The notes under the pieces were generated by a model. It ran no database searches, was not told the DNA's origin, and was given only the letters and a program-made list of their open reading frames with translations. 64,000 nt of DNA from Beta vulgaris subsp. vulgaris (Eukaryota > Streptophyta > Magnoliopsida > Caryophyllales > Amaranthaceae). This document shows positions 11,179 through 31,348 of this stretch, one piece after another. The stretch lies in contig NC_079207.1 of the NCBI RefSeq assembly GCF_026745355.1, forward strand, positions 9,155,238-9,219,237, read 5' to 3'. The position numbers were made by a program, and so were the translations under genes. Position 1 is the stretch's first letter, and each line of letters opens with the position of its first letter.

Positions 11179-11479
11179 AAACTGCTACTCACAGCAGCGG
11201 TTTATTTTTAAATAAACCGCTACTTTAAGTAGCGGTTTATACACATAAACCGCTATCTCAAGTAGCGGTTAAACTTGGGCAAAATGTTGCAAGCACATAT
11301 CAAACTCCGGAGTTAGGGATTTCAGTAAACTGCTACTTGGAGTAGCGGTTTTCATTAATGAACCCTTACTTAAAATAGCGGTTTATATCACTCAGCGCCA
11401 AAGGGTTCAAGGACCAGTAAACCGCGACTTGAAGTCGTGGTCAATTAATATTAACTGCTACTTGAAGTAGTGGTTTTAC
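11179..11479. repeat. array of seven AAACCGCTACTT hairpins upstream of NAT gene
   Basis: Imperfect palindromes of about 25-29 bp, consensus AAACCGCTACTT then AAGTAGCGGTTT, start at about 11179, 11212, 11244, 11327, 11360, 11418 and 11451. Four of the six spacings are 32-33 bp. The array ends 274 bp before the NAT start codon. It may be the repeat-rich end of a DNA transposon. Confidence 0.8.
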
Positions 11480-11752
11480 TTATAGGAAAAAAAAAATTAG
11501 ACGAAAAAAGTAGTGTAATTTTGTAATTATACTCTTCACTATGTCACCAAACACTTCATAATCACATGCTTCCACTTTCTAATAAGAATTGACACCTTTC
11601 TTTAACTTTAAGTGCCTTATACTCTTCCATCAACATCATCTCTGTACTTTTGTACACTGAATTAGTATTATAGCTGACTGTTGGAAGCACCCCATTTGAA
11701 ATCTTGAAGTGAAGCTTGAAAATAAGCAATACCCACTTGAGAAAATCCAGTA

Positions 11753-14700
11753 ATGGCACCTGGGTCGAGCTCAAAAACCCTAGCTGCTAAGTTCAAGAAG
11801 CAAAAGGGCACGGGTTCGAACCCTCCAAACAACGACCACATTGAAACATTTGTTCCAAAGAGAGATCATGATCCAAGAGATTTGAGATCTTGGGCTAAAA
11901 GAACTGGTTTTGTGTCTATTTTCTCTGGTGAAACAGCTGCTTCAACTTCAACTTCAACTTCTGGGAATTTTAGAAATGAAAGAGGTAGAAATGTGTTTGA
12001 TTTGGGAAAGGGAAACAGAAACACCATTGAGGAGGAGAGAGAAAACAGTAGAGTGGACAAAGATGCTGGGAATGAAGAAAGAAGGGGATTTAATGGGAAT
12101 GGGAATGGTAATAATGATTTGGGCTCTATAAATGAAGAAAGAAGAGTTGGAGTAGATGAGAATAATGTTAACAATGGAGGTGGGAATGGGAATGGGAATG
12201 GATTTTCTCAGACTGAAAAAGAGGAGTTTGATGGAGAAAATGGAGTGGGTTTTTATGACAGGTCACCTAATAATCCAGAAGACCCAATTTTTGGAAGGCA
12301 TCCTAAGATTTTCAATGTTAAATCTGGGGTTTTGGATAATCCGGGTTTTGGTGAGTATTTTCTTATGTTTGTTTATAGTTATTAGAATTTCATGAGTGAT
12401 GAGCAAGTGTATAAGTATATTGTCTCTAAATACTTATTGCAGTTTTTGAAACCTAGTTGAAACTTGAAACTCTTTGAAATTATTGCACCATGCCACCATA
12501 TGCTTTTTTTCCCTATTGCATCATGTGGTTTCACCTTTGACCATTAATGTCTATTATCTATTAGTAAAAATTATAAAAAGTTAGTATTTTAAAGTACCGT
12601 TCGTCTTGTAAGAGATCACCTACGTTCAATTCAAAATTAGGCGTGACTCAAGCTTAATATTAACAATAGAATAGGCCATCTTTCTATAGTGACTAGTTTA
12701 ATCTATTTAGTGACTAGTTTAATCTATTTAGCGATCAGTTTAATCTATTTATTGACCAGTTTAATATACTTAGTGATCTCATTCTTTAACCCATTAAGTG
12801 ACTAGATTCATTTGGTGGCTGGTTTAATCCGTTCGGTAAGACTGCCAAGTTATGTTTTGAAATTGTGCGCTGTAGTTCGAAAATAAAAGGGAAACAAAGG
12901 AAGGAGAAGAGAAGGGATGACTAGGTTAGTATGAGAACTTAGGGATAGTGTTGGGTTAGAGTGGGATGGAATGGGCTTGTTAAGAGAATGTAGGCTTATA
13001 TTTGCCTAAGTTTATGTTAAAATTAAACCGCCTATTCTAATAATTTGTATTTAAAGTATATATTGAGACGAAATTAATAAGATCCACTTGACTATATATT
13101 ACAAAAGATGGTCGAGAGTATGTGAATAGTATAAAAATCAAAATGGTGCAATAGAAAAAACAGATGAAGTATTTTGTAATTTGAAAAGGTCATACCGCGA
13201 AGAATTTTGATTCGTCCTGTAATTAGTTGGCATTCTATTTTAGGGCCAATTTTGAGTATGGTTACATGTATTAGATTTTAACTGATGAGGAATATTGCCT
13301 GTGGAAGAGAGAAGGCAAATCTGGGGAACAATCTCCTTTTAGGCTCCTTTTTCTTTGCGGTTTAATTTTTTTGGCTATTGGAGTACCATCTAGCATTGAC
13401 TTCTTCAAAAGTTCATCTGTATTTGGAGGACTAGATGTCCTAAGACTATATATACTACAACCTATTCCGTGTATAATATATTTCAAAGTGGCCTTGAATC
13501 CATAGTTACATGAAATGGCCTTAACGATGCTGCTCCATTGGGTTTATCATTTGGAGATTAAGCGTAAAGCACCTGTCCAATTGAGTTTAGCCAGCAAGAT
13601 GCATTATATATCTCTTTGATATTTTAGTTTTCGTCTTGTCAGATTAGTGTGTGTAGACCATGATGCATTTTTGGTTTTGCGTGGCAGTCCCAGTTATCTA
13701 TTATGGCATGCAGCATTATCTGTCACTTGCTGGTTCACTTGTTTTGATTCCTCTTATAATGGTACCAGCGATGGGTGGAACTGATGTAAGTATCTTGCTT
13801 TGTCTCGCTAGAATTTGTATCTCTTCATTTCCAAAAGCGAAGGGAAATGCATTGATGAACTCCATGTCTGAAATTAATTTGTTTTTTCATAATGCAGAAA
13901 GATACGGCAAGTGTGATGTCCACAATGCTGCTTGTGTCTGGCATCGCAACGCTGCTGCATTCATTCTTTGGGACTCGTCTTCCACTGGTACAAGGAAGCT
14001 CATTTGTATATTTGGCACCAGCACTAGTTATTATGAACTCCCAGGAGTTTCGCAACCTTACACAACATGTAGGTGTTATTTGCCTGTTTTAATTCATATG
14101 CTTTGTCCAATAGATAAGCTGTATATTAGATTCTAGACTCCAGAGTACACATCTGTTGGTTAAAATGTGATTTAATAAGCACCTTCTGGACGACTAAACA
14201 TGTTCATGATTATGATTGTTGAAGGCGCAATGCTCATGTAATTTTGAGGATTTTTTTTCTAGGCCAGTAGCAACAGTGCAATGAGTGCAACACCCAATTG
14301 CTTGCATGTAATATTGCTAATAAGTCTTTCTCTTTGTGCCTCTTTCAGTATGTGACCAAGTCTACTTCCTGGTTTCCATGAGATAAGAAATTTGTTATAC
14401 AATGCTGTTGGTCTTCATATATTATTATTATTCCAATGACGATTTTTTCCCTCCTCTTTTTGTACTATTTAATGAAGTACAGAAATTCAGGTACATAATG
14501 AGAGAACTGCAAGGGGCTATAATAATTGGATCACTTTTCCAGAGCATAATGGGATTCAGCGGCCTCATGTCTTTATTATTAAGGTATATTGCAAGGTTCA
14601 ATTGGAAAAATGAGGTTTAGAAAGTTTCATAGGCTACCGTATTTTTCTTATAACGAGTTTCTATTCTGTGATTGAGATGTTTAAAATTTACATTTTTTAT

Positions 14701-17686
14701 TTTATCTTTCTATTGCAGGCTGATAAATCCAGTTGTAGTTGCACCAACTATAGCTGCTGTAGGATTAGCTTTCTTCAGCTATGGGTTTCCTCAAGCTGGT
14801 AGCTGCGTTGAAATAAGCATGCCCCAGATACTATTGGTTTTAATTTTCACTCTGGTGAGCTATCTTATAGCTAGGAACTGCCTTTGTGTCTCTGAATTGA
14901 ACTTTATTCCGCATCCAAAATTTGTTTCTTTGGTAATCTGAGATAACCATGAGTGTAGATATAGCTATGTGGCTCAACATTTGACAATTATTTTGACTTT
15001 TGATCCTTTTATCTTGTTTCCCTTGCTTTTCAGTACATTCGAGGAGTATCTATTTCAGGACATCGAGTATTCCAAATATATGCGGTATGTATACCAGTTT
15101 TCTATCTCGTTTGTTTGAATTTTCTGGATGATCGATCGGTTATATTCTTATGAAGCAGCATAGGAGGCACAGTCTGTCAATATCGCCCTTCAAAATTCTG
15201 TACTTTGTAGTCTTTACACTTGTGCATCTCATAATGCTACCCCATTATTGAGGTTTAGTGCTTGTCTTCTTTCTTTTTATCTTTGCAACTGCATGTCACT
15301 GACATCCTTCTGAACAATTCCATTCTCCTAAAAGTCATATAGTGATGCTCTTAGTACTGCATATGCCCTGCTGTTCACACTGGGAATATTGCTGAGCTCT
15401 CTGATGATTTTGTTAAGCATGAGGGAGTTGGATTTTCTTGTATATTGGGAGCTTCCTCATGAATGCTCCGTGTCAATTCTCAATATACCTTTGTTGTCAC
15501 TTGTACTTGGTTCACATGGACCAGTTTATTTGTTGGGTGACGACATCAATGCTATTTCTGTTCTGATACATATATTTATAAAGTAACAAAGCGAGCTCCT
15601 TGGAGGTTTTTGATTTAGTGCTTGAACCATATATATAAGTGGAAATGGGGGTGGAAAGGACTATGGAAATTTAGCAGGTTGTATTTATTTTGTCGACCTT
15701 TGTAAAATTTGCAGGTGCCACTCAGTATTGTGATTGTATGGGCATATGCTTTCTTTCTGACTGTTGGTGGAGCCTACAACTTCAAGGGTTGCAGCCCCAA
15801 CATTCCAAGTTCAAATATCTTGATTGATGCGTGTGTAAAGCATGCATATACCATGAAGCATTGCCGGACAGATGTTTCAGATGCATGGAGTACTTCTCCA
15901 TGGGTCCGTGTTCCATACCCACTACAGTGGGGCATTCCTATCTTCCGCTCCAGGACTTCTATCATCATGATCATTGTCTCGCTTGTTTCATCAGTAGATT
16001 CGGTGGGTTTCATATCTTTTGGATGGAAAGTTGCCAGTAAAATATTTTTTGTGTAGAAAGAGAACTTTGGATACTGTTGATAATGTATTTTGGTTGTCAT
16101 TTTTGTTGTTTTCAAATATAGAACTTATTAGAAATTGCTTTCGCATGGAGGCTCTAGTGGTTTACTATTACAGTAAGCCAGTGGACTTTGACCTTTGTCT
16201 TTGACTAGAAATTGCTATAGTTAATAATCAATAGAGCAGTTCTCTTGCTGGATTGCCATGAAGTCACTTTTTTCCACCGGAACCGTGAAATGAAATATTT
16301 TTTCGCTATTCTGAGCATGATGGACTTACAAGTCAATCCCTGAAGTTATATCTATGTATATATAACTTGTGCAGGTTGCAACATATTATAACACATCATT
16401 AAGAGTCAACTCAAAGCCTCCAACCCCTGGAATTGTGGCTAGAGGAATTGGGATGGAAGGTTTTTGCAGTTTATTGGCTGGACTATGGGGTACTGGAACT
16501 GGATCAGCAACACTAACCGAGAATATGCATACAATCAGCATAACTGAGGTTGCAAATCGAAGGGGTGTACAGCTTGGCTCTGTCCTTATTATCTTGTTAT
16601 CTTTTATAGGTAACTACATCTTTCTGCGACCAGTTTAATTAGTCAGACTTCTCCAGTTTTTTGTACCCTATTTTCCTTGTTATTTTAAGCTTAAGTCAAC
16701 ATAGTATATTGAGGTTATGCCACTGATCGTCTCTTATTGTGTATACATGTTTTATGACTTTAGGAAAAGTGGGCGGTATTCTTGCTTCCATTCCCCAAGC
16801 ACTTGCTGCTTCTGCGTTGTGCTTCATTTGGGCCCTCACTGTAGCTCTCGGTCTCTTAAATATGCAGTATACTCAAGCGTCTAGTTTCCGGAACATGGGA
16901 ATAGTTGGTGCTTCTTTGTTTTTTGGGTTGTCCATCCCTGCATACTTTCAGCAATTTGAGCCTGAGATCAACCTGATTCTACCGAGTTATTTGATTCCAT
17001 ATGCAGCAGCATCGAATGGGCCAATTCATACTGGCAATCATCAAGTGAGTAGTTTTTTATATTGATAGGAGGAAACTTGGCAAGCCATGAACATTCAGCT
17101 GAGGATGTATCATCTTGCTAATAACCAAATATACCTAGAAGATTTTGTCTCTGGCATTAGATTCTTTGTGCTATTGCAAATTGAGGAATCTGCAAAGTAG
17201 TTGTTTCATTGTATGAGCCTTGTGATTCTTGAACTTGGTTGGAGAACCACTTAAAACACCTTATTTTGTCTTGAATTCATGCTGTATCGTGCACTCATGT
17301 GGTTTACTGTGTATTGAAGCTAGGCTTTAGGATTTTGGACATATGCATCTGAGGAACGTGAAGAAATTTATGTTTTCTCTATGAACTATTGTTCATATAT
17401 ATTTCTTGTCATTTCTGCCACCATACTTATGGAGCTGATTTCGTCTCTCTCTTATTCATACCAGCTTGATTTTGCAATGAATGGTCTCTTGTCCATGAAC
17501 ATGGTGGTGAGCTTCTTGATAGCATTTGTGCTAGACAACACTGTTCCTGGCAGCAAACAAGAACGAGGGATATATAGGTGGTCAACTTCTGAAGATTTGG
17601 CTTCAGATGCTTCTTCTCAAGCTAGTTACAGATTGCCCAGTAGAGTGGCTAGTGTTTGTTGCTGGGCAAAATGTTTAGGTGTATGA
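11753..17686 (+). CDS. NAT12: nucleobase-ascorbate transporter, NAT11/NAT12 type
   Basis: Ten exons in frame: 11753-12350, 13688-13785, 13898-14068, 14483-14583, 14719-14854, 15034-15084, 15715-16002, 16375-16609, 16764-17044, 17465-17686; total 2181 nt, 726 aa. All introns are GT-AG. Residues 1-199 are a hydrophilic, Asn/Gly-rich cytosolic tail with SWAKRTGFVSIFSGET, as in NAT11/NAT12. The membrane core begins with YYGMQHYLSLAGSLVLIPL (Q208-H209 is the QH motif) and continues with MRELQGAIIIGS, RLINPVVVAPTIAAVG, YPLQWGIPIF and LDNTVPGSKQERG. The NAT family are H+-coupled importers of purines, uracil or xanthine in plants. The signature stretch here, ENMHTISITE (530-539), departs from the classic QNxGxxxxTR. 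Choice between NAT11 and NAT12 is uncertain. The gene converges on the first OPR gene. Confidence 0.93.
12351..13687. other. NAT intron 1 (1337 nt)
   Basis: The longest intron of the gene. It holds the 21-bp tandem repeat (12688-12771) and, on the minus strand at about 13271-13440, an open stretch that looks coding (DELLKKSMLDGTPIAKKIK) but matches nothing I recognise. Confidence 0.7.
12688..12771. repeat. 21-bp tandem repeat, four units, in NAT intron 1
   Basis: Units starting agtgactagttt, agtgactagttt, agcgatcagttt and attgaccagttt, each 21 bp and each ending in the motif aatctattt or a variant. A fifth decayed unit may follow. Confidence 0.8.
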
Positions 17687-18084
17687 TCTGAACAGTTGGT
17701 TCTTCGCTGCTTTTTTTGTGCATTTGCTTTATTTATAAGCTCAACTGGGTGATGGATTTTCTACAGTTCATTCACCCGATTTTGGGAAGATTACATGAGC
17801 TTACATTGTGGGAAACGATTTAGTAGTCTATTATTATTGGCACAAAAAAGTGTATGTTACATGCCATACAGGAGTAGATTGTGAAGCGCAAATCATTTTA
17901 AAGAGCGGTTTGTGTTTATTCAGGAAGATTGTAATTCAAAAATGAATGAAAAAAGAAGTTTCATTTGTATCTTCTTTTCATCTTTGATTCACTTGTAAGA
18001 AATATACCAGTCATTCTCATTCTGCACCAGTCCAGCATCTTCTTATCATCCTTGTTTACGAGCTGATTGTCATTCTATCAGGGT
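17687..18084. other. convergent 3' UTR spacer (398 bp)
   Basis: Space between the stop of the NAT gene (plus) and the stop of the first OPR gene (minus). It must hold both 3' UTRs and poly(A) sites; an A-rich AATGAATGAAAAA stretch near 17940 is a plausible NAT poly(A) region. No gene. Confidence 0.6.
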
Positions 18085-26042
<7,958 letters not shown>

Positions 26043-26220
26043 TTCCCTCCGTCACTAAATAACAAGCTGCATTGTGAGTTTAGGATGTGCTATGATATGA
26101 ATTCTTTCTAAATTATATAATAAAACTTACATAAAAGAGAATACTTTATGGTAATTCAATTCGATTCTTAAAAAAATGATATCGAATCAAATGTGACTTA
26201 TTATATAGGGACGGAGGGAG
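26043..26220. mobile_element. Stowaway-like MITE abutting the U-box stop codon
   Basis: TTCCCTCCGTCACTAAATAA at the left, TATATAGGGACGGAGGGAG at the right, TA on both sides (26041-26042 and 26221-26222). It begins 16 bp after the stop codon of the minus-strand U-box gene, so it makes up most of the proximal 3' UTR. Confidence 0.75.
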
Positions 26221-26236
26221 TAGTATTATGAGTGTG

Positions 26237-29200
26237 TTAGGATGTGCTATTACGCCAGTCTTGGATGAGAAAGCGCAGATTGTTGTTGGGGACGAGATAC
26301 TTGTGCTTTAGCTTCTGGTTGGTTACTGGAGAAGTATTGTGTCCCATTTCCAACCATTCTTCAATAGCTTCAAGCTCATATGAGTATCCATCTGCTGCTA
26401 TATGTGGATTGTCCATTACTATCTGTACAAAATTCCAATTACATTATTCATTGTACAATCATTTCCCACGTACCAAAAATATCAGAGCAATATATAAATT
26501 TGATGGTGTCAATCCTTGGTCCCTACTACTACTTTAAGATCGAATTCTCTTCACGTTATTTTTACTTATTTTATGAATATGTTCACGAGTTCTGGAGAAG
26601 GCTGCATACCCATTAAGTAATCCACCCACTAGAATTCGAGAATAGGAAACTAACAAAATTTTGTTCGATTTCACTCTTTATTTATGGCTAGCTCTAGAAC
26701 AGTGATTTTGAATAAATCTTATGGTTTTAGCAAAGATTATTCTTCTAACTTATAAAACAGAGGAAATTTGTAAGAGAACCATGGTTACAAACCTGCAGTA
26801 TAGGACAGAGGAAATTTGTGGGAACATGACTCCACTCATCGCTCGAGGATGCACCATCTTCACTTCCTATATGATGATCTATCCTCATAATCATGTCATC
26901 AGCCTTCTTCTTTAGCACAATCAACTCGTTTGTCACTGAAGACATAAAAACTCCTACATTAGGTTCCAAGTGTACTGACCTACATTTCACTGCTAGCTCC
27001 ACAAACTCCTCTACCAAATCCATAGGCCAATGACCCGCGTTTTTATCCAAGGCTTTGAGAATGGCCTGTCTGTCGATCACCATTGACTCGTGATCAAGAC
27101 TGGCCCAGTTCCTCCCTGTAAGAAGCTGAAGGAGCAAGTCTCCAAAAGCTCCTACATTGGCTTCTACATCAGCCTCATCACAGGATGGTGTGAGCCCGAA
27201 AGAATGGAGCTTCGCCACAAAACTCCGGTCCAGAAAGATGGTGGATGGGTTGAGCTCACTACAGATTATGGGACTGGGCTCCGCCAGGGTGAGAAATCTC
27301 ATGCTCGAACTGACTTGAGCTGCAATCTGTGTTCTTTGGTGCCATTGGAGTGTCCTGGCTTTTGTCCTTGAGAACAAGATATCTCTTAAGCAACCATTGT
27401 GCATGTATTCGAAAAGTAAGCACTTCAGCTCTGAGCAGAAGCCAATGAATGCTGTGATGTTGGGATGCCGGATGTTTGCTAAGAGATTCACCTGGTTCAA
27501 AGTTTAAACTATTAATCCTCAATTAAAAATTTCAATATCCTCCTCACCTTATTATCATATACTAGTATTTCAGAAGAATAAGTTCAATTAAGTTAAGTTT
27601 ATGGCCAATAACATTAGTTTAATTGAGTTCAAGGTCAATACCTACATATTAAGTTAAGTTCACGGCTAACAAACTCAAATATTTATTAAGTTCAGAGAAG
27701 TTAAGTTTATAAGGGGAAATAAGTTTTGCTAATTCAAGTTTTGATAAATTTAGGGCTAAAAAGTTCAGAGAAGTTAAATTCAGAACCAATGGTTTCATAT
27801 AAGTTAGCGTTGGAGCAGCTAAGTCCAGATTAGTTAAGCCTGGGGCCAAAAAGGGCTACCCAAGTTCCATTAACAATTACAATAAGTTGGCCAATAAGTT
27901 CAAATGAGTTAATGTAGATTTATTAAGTTTAGATACATGAAAATCAGGTATAAAGAGCGCACCCTAATTCCGGGATGAAAGAAAGCATGTGTGTTTACCT
28001 TTGCTTGGAAAAGCTCCTGGGACATATCAGCAACAGAATCAAGCATCTTGACTGCAATAGACATGCGATTGATCCGGCCTTTGTACACATTAGTCCATTC
28101 TCGCCCACATGTTAATTTTCTATATGTAGCAAAGTTATCGGTAGCCAATCTGATCTCATTTGCACTGAACTCCCTGTAACTGCAACTCACCTGATCACTC
28201 GTCCTAGTAGCCAAACCAATGGCATCCTTTTCTTTGCAGAACTCGATCCTTCGTTGGAATACATCTCTTTGCTTTCTTAGTTCCTCAATTTCCCTCACAA
28301 GTTCACTTCTTGAGTAGGCTGCACTCTGTAGCTGACTTTCGGCTCCTAAGTTTGCAAACGAGGACACCTGTAGCTTGCTCGACAGCTCAGATTGGAGCTC
28401 AAGTAACGAGTTTATCCTGTCCTTGCTCTCTTGCACATCAGCCAGGATTTCATGAATCTGCTCTTTCGTGTTGTCTATATCTTTGGCTAGGTCGTCTCTT
28501 GTTGAGATCTCTTCTGCTATAGCAGCTTGGAGTTGCTCGGCCTACACAAACAAGTGTTTTTTACATTGATATTCAGTAATTCATTTGAGGCGAATATTAT
28601 TACTCCCCCCGTCCCACAATAGTTTGGACAGTTAGGGGGACAGATTTTTAAGATGCAGAGAGAATATTTTAGTTACCCGATGATTGGACAAGCAAATAGC
28701 CCATGAAGCTTTGGCTTGTCTGTCAACTTCAGCTCTGGCTTCATTGTCATTTGACTCGATTGTTACGCGAGCTGCTTGTATCTCGTTTTTTAGGGCTTCA
28801 ATTCTGTCACCAGCACCCTGAAGTTTCAGAATCAACAGTTACACAATTTTAAGCAAATCGAGATGATAATCAGGTACCCCAAATTGTACTCCAATGATGC
28901 AATAAAAGCAATCTGAGTCATAAAGTTTCTGTATAACGAGGGTTTGGAATGTGAGTTGTGAAATTTTACTACTACAATTACATATTTCCTTTGAAGAACT
29001 TAAAGTGTAACAACTGCACACACAATATAGATATATACTGCTAGTTATAAAATATAAAGTACCTGGAAATAAAGGAATTCAGCACATCCTTAACTAGTTG
29101 AAAATTACAATAACTGGAATTTTCGCTATCTTAATAACAGAAAATGCTTGGTTAACCCTAAGGACATGCACTGGGGATAGTGGAATAGGAGATTGATAAA

Positions 29201-31348
29201 GTCATACCATGTTAACAAACTAATGTAAAGTTGAGTTCATCTAATGATCTAATGCAATTGTAGTACATTGGAAGGATATGATACTGTTAGTCAATCACCT
29301 TTTTGCCTTATAATTATCATGACTTTTTAGTCCATGTACTGTTACAACTCTATAATCAATTATCATTGTTCGCAATTTTATCATAGTAAACCAAAATGGC
29401 ATCCGATCACAAGATCAGGAGCAGTGTTACTCCGACACCTTCATTTACCTCAAAAACAGGTGTTGTATCGTGTCCGATAAGACACTTTACTTGGATACTT
29501 CATTTTTAACTATAAACTTGATTTTTTTTAATACAAAATAGCCGAGTTAGACACTTGGATACTTGTATCCAAGTAGACACTCAATCTGAGTCTGAGTAAC
29601 ATAGATCAAGAGAGGTAAAAATCGAACCCTGTTATTTGAAGGTGGGAGCTGTAGCACTTTGATTATCATGTAAAAAAATACATATGAAAGCCTCCACATA
29701 AACAAGACTTTTTGCTTCAATAAAACAAACACACAATTCATCACCAATATATTCTAATTCTTCAAAGTCAACGAAGAGAAAAGCATGAAAAAGGGGGATA
29801 AATAAGATCTTATCATCATTTTCAATTTTCAACTGCTCTTCTAACTCTACAACTGTTGAACCAAAAATCATGTTCCTAACAAAGAATAAACATGTACAAG
29901 TTGTTAGCTAAAAAACATACCTGTATACCATCAGCAAGAATGTTTTGCTCACTTGTACTATTCATATTACATGATCCATTTTCCTCCCCATTTTCTCTAT
30001 TCTCCAATGAATTTGACACTAATAACAACTCCTGAAAATACTCCTCAATATCTTGTTCATACAACTCCCAATGATTATTACCATTCCTTGACAATGGGGA
30101 CTCCGAATCCGAGCTCGAACAACGTGGTGAGGAGTATGTTGTGGATCTCTCTTGTCCATGGGATAACATTTTTCCTAACCAACCCTTAAAACTAGTTTTC
30201 TGCTTCAATTTTGCCACAATTACCCCATCTTCATCCTCCATGTACCCTTCATCATTTTCCTCTTTTAGCCTTACCAATTTCCCTCTGCATAATATGAATA
30301 GTTCACAGAAATCTGGCTTTGTTCGATCAATGTAAAATGATCCACTAATTGTGTTCTTTGATCTCCTAGATGGGTTGATAAAGAATTTGGAGACATACAA
30401 GAACTTTAGCAAAATGATATGTTAAAAAAATAAACAACGCATATATGTAGTACTACTAGTCTACTACTTTCTCCGTTTCGTTTTAAATGCAACAAAAGGA
30501 GGATTTTTTGTGAGATAAAATATTCATTTGTTGCATTTAACACGAAACGAAGGAAGTATAAGATTACAATAATCATACCCTGATGATGATCTCATATATG
30601 GCATTCCCATGACCAACTTGGTAATTCTCCTCTCTATGATTAAGTCAATCATAGTCTTTTGAATTGGTTCATCATGTTTAGTAATTTTGTGCACCTCTGT
30701 TTTTACCTGATTAAACCAATAAATTAGTAAAAAAAAAACTGAACTTTTTTTTTTTGTTTGTGATGATTATGAAGAGACTAAAAATCAATATAGCTTTTTC
30801 AATACATAATTACCAATAATAATCTTGTAAAGATTAAAATGAGGGAAAAAAACAAGAGCTTACTTTTCCACAAAAGGCAATGTATCTATATAGAAGTTTG
30901 TCAATTTTCTCCTCTTCACACTTCTTCAAAATATTTAATTTATCATCACTCAAAGAACTTGCAGGCAGTTTTCCAACTATAAGTAAAAAAAATTATCATT
31001 AAAGTATGATCATAAACGCAACAAATGAATATTTTATATCTCACGAATATTTAAAACGAAACAGAGGAAGTAGTATATCCCATTATACCAATAACAAAGA
31101 ACATTATAATACTAATAAATCCCAGAAAAAAAGAAGAAGAAAAAGAAGAAAAATTGCTTACATGGGGTATCAACAAGTTCAAAGGAAGAAGAAGAATTGA
31201 TGAAAAGAATAACAATAGATATAGGATGATTATGAGAAACCCATTTCTTAATAACCCAATTTAAAGTCAAACATCCTTCTTGTTCTTGCATTTCATTGGT
31301 CAAAGCAACATGTATCTTCTCATGAAGATTCATCAACTTCATATCCAT
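26237..31348 (-). CDS. PUB50: U-box E3 ligase with USP-like and degenerate kinase domains (PUB50 type)
   Basis: Eight exons in frame: 31348-31162, 30976-30864, 30706-30579, 30365-29921, 28817-28677, 28541-27999, 27491-26793 and 26422-26237; 2442 nt, 813 aa. Residues 1-160 form a USP-like fold (GKLPASSLSD, TKLVMGMPYM, RSKNTISGSF). Residues about 292-450 are coiled coil (IEELRKQRDVFQRRIEF). A protein-kinase-like domain follows (FSANEIRLATDNF, about 463-700). The C-terminal U-box (about 741-810) includes FLCPILQ, DNPHIAADGYSYE and GHNTSPVTNQKL. U-box proteins recruit E2 enzymes to ubiquitinate partners. The kinase part lacks key residues: the Gly loop is TCGREWT, HRD reads CSE, DFG reads SFG; only the AVK lysine (503) is kept. 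It is therefore probably a pseudokinase scaffold. PUB33-type paralogues are the alternative name. Confidence 0.9.
27492..27998. repeat. AAGTTCA/AAGTTAAGTT repeats in U-box intron 6
   Basis: Most of this intron, about 27575-27910, is a degenerate run of aagttaagttta, aagttcagagaagtta and ccaataagttca motifs. It resembles the repeat bodies of the Tourist-like elements at 43186 and 56330, and may be an old member without recognisable ends. Confidence 0.6.
28818..29920. other. U-box gene intron 4 (1103 nt)
   Basis: Longest intron of the gene. AT-rich, with a short palindrome cttggatacttgtatccaag near 29552. No exon was needed here: exon 4 ends in phase 0 and exon 5 starts in phase 0. Confidence 0.6.
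30467..30556. mobile_element. Stowaway-like MITE, 90 bp, in U-box intron 3
   Basis: Almost entirely terminal inverted repeat: CTTTCTCCGTTTCGTTTTAA on the left and AACACGAAACGAAGGAAG on the right, with TA at 30465-30466 and 30557-30558. Confidence 0.75.

Noticed and set aside
11179..11479. CRISPR-like regularly spaced repeat
   Set aside because: The units are palindromes with short variable gaps in a plant nuclear sequence, with no unique spacers of constant length.
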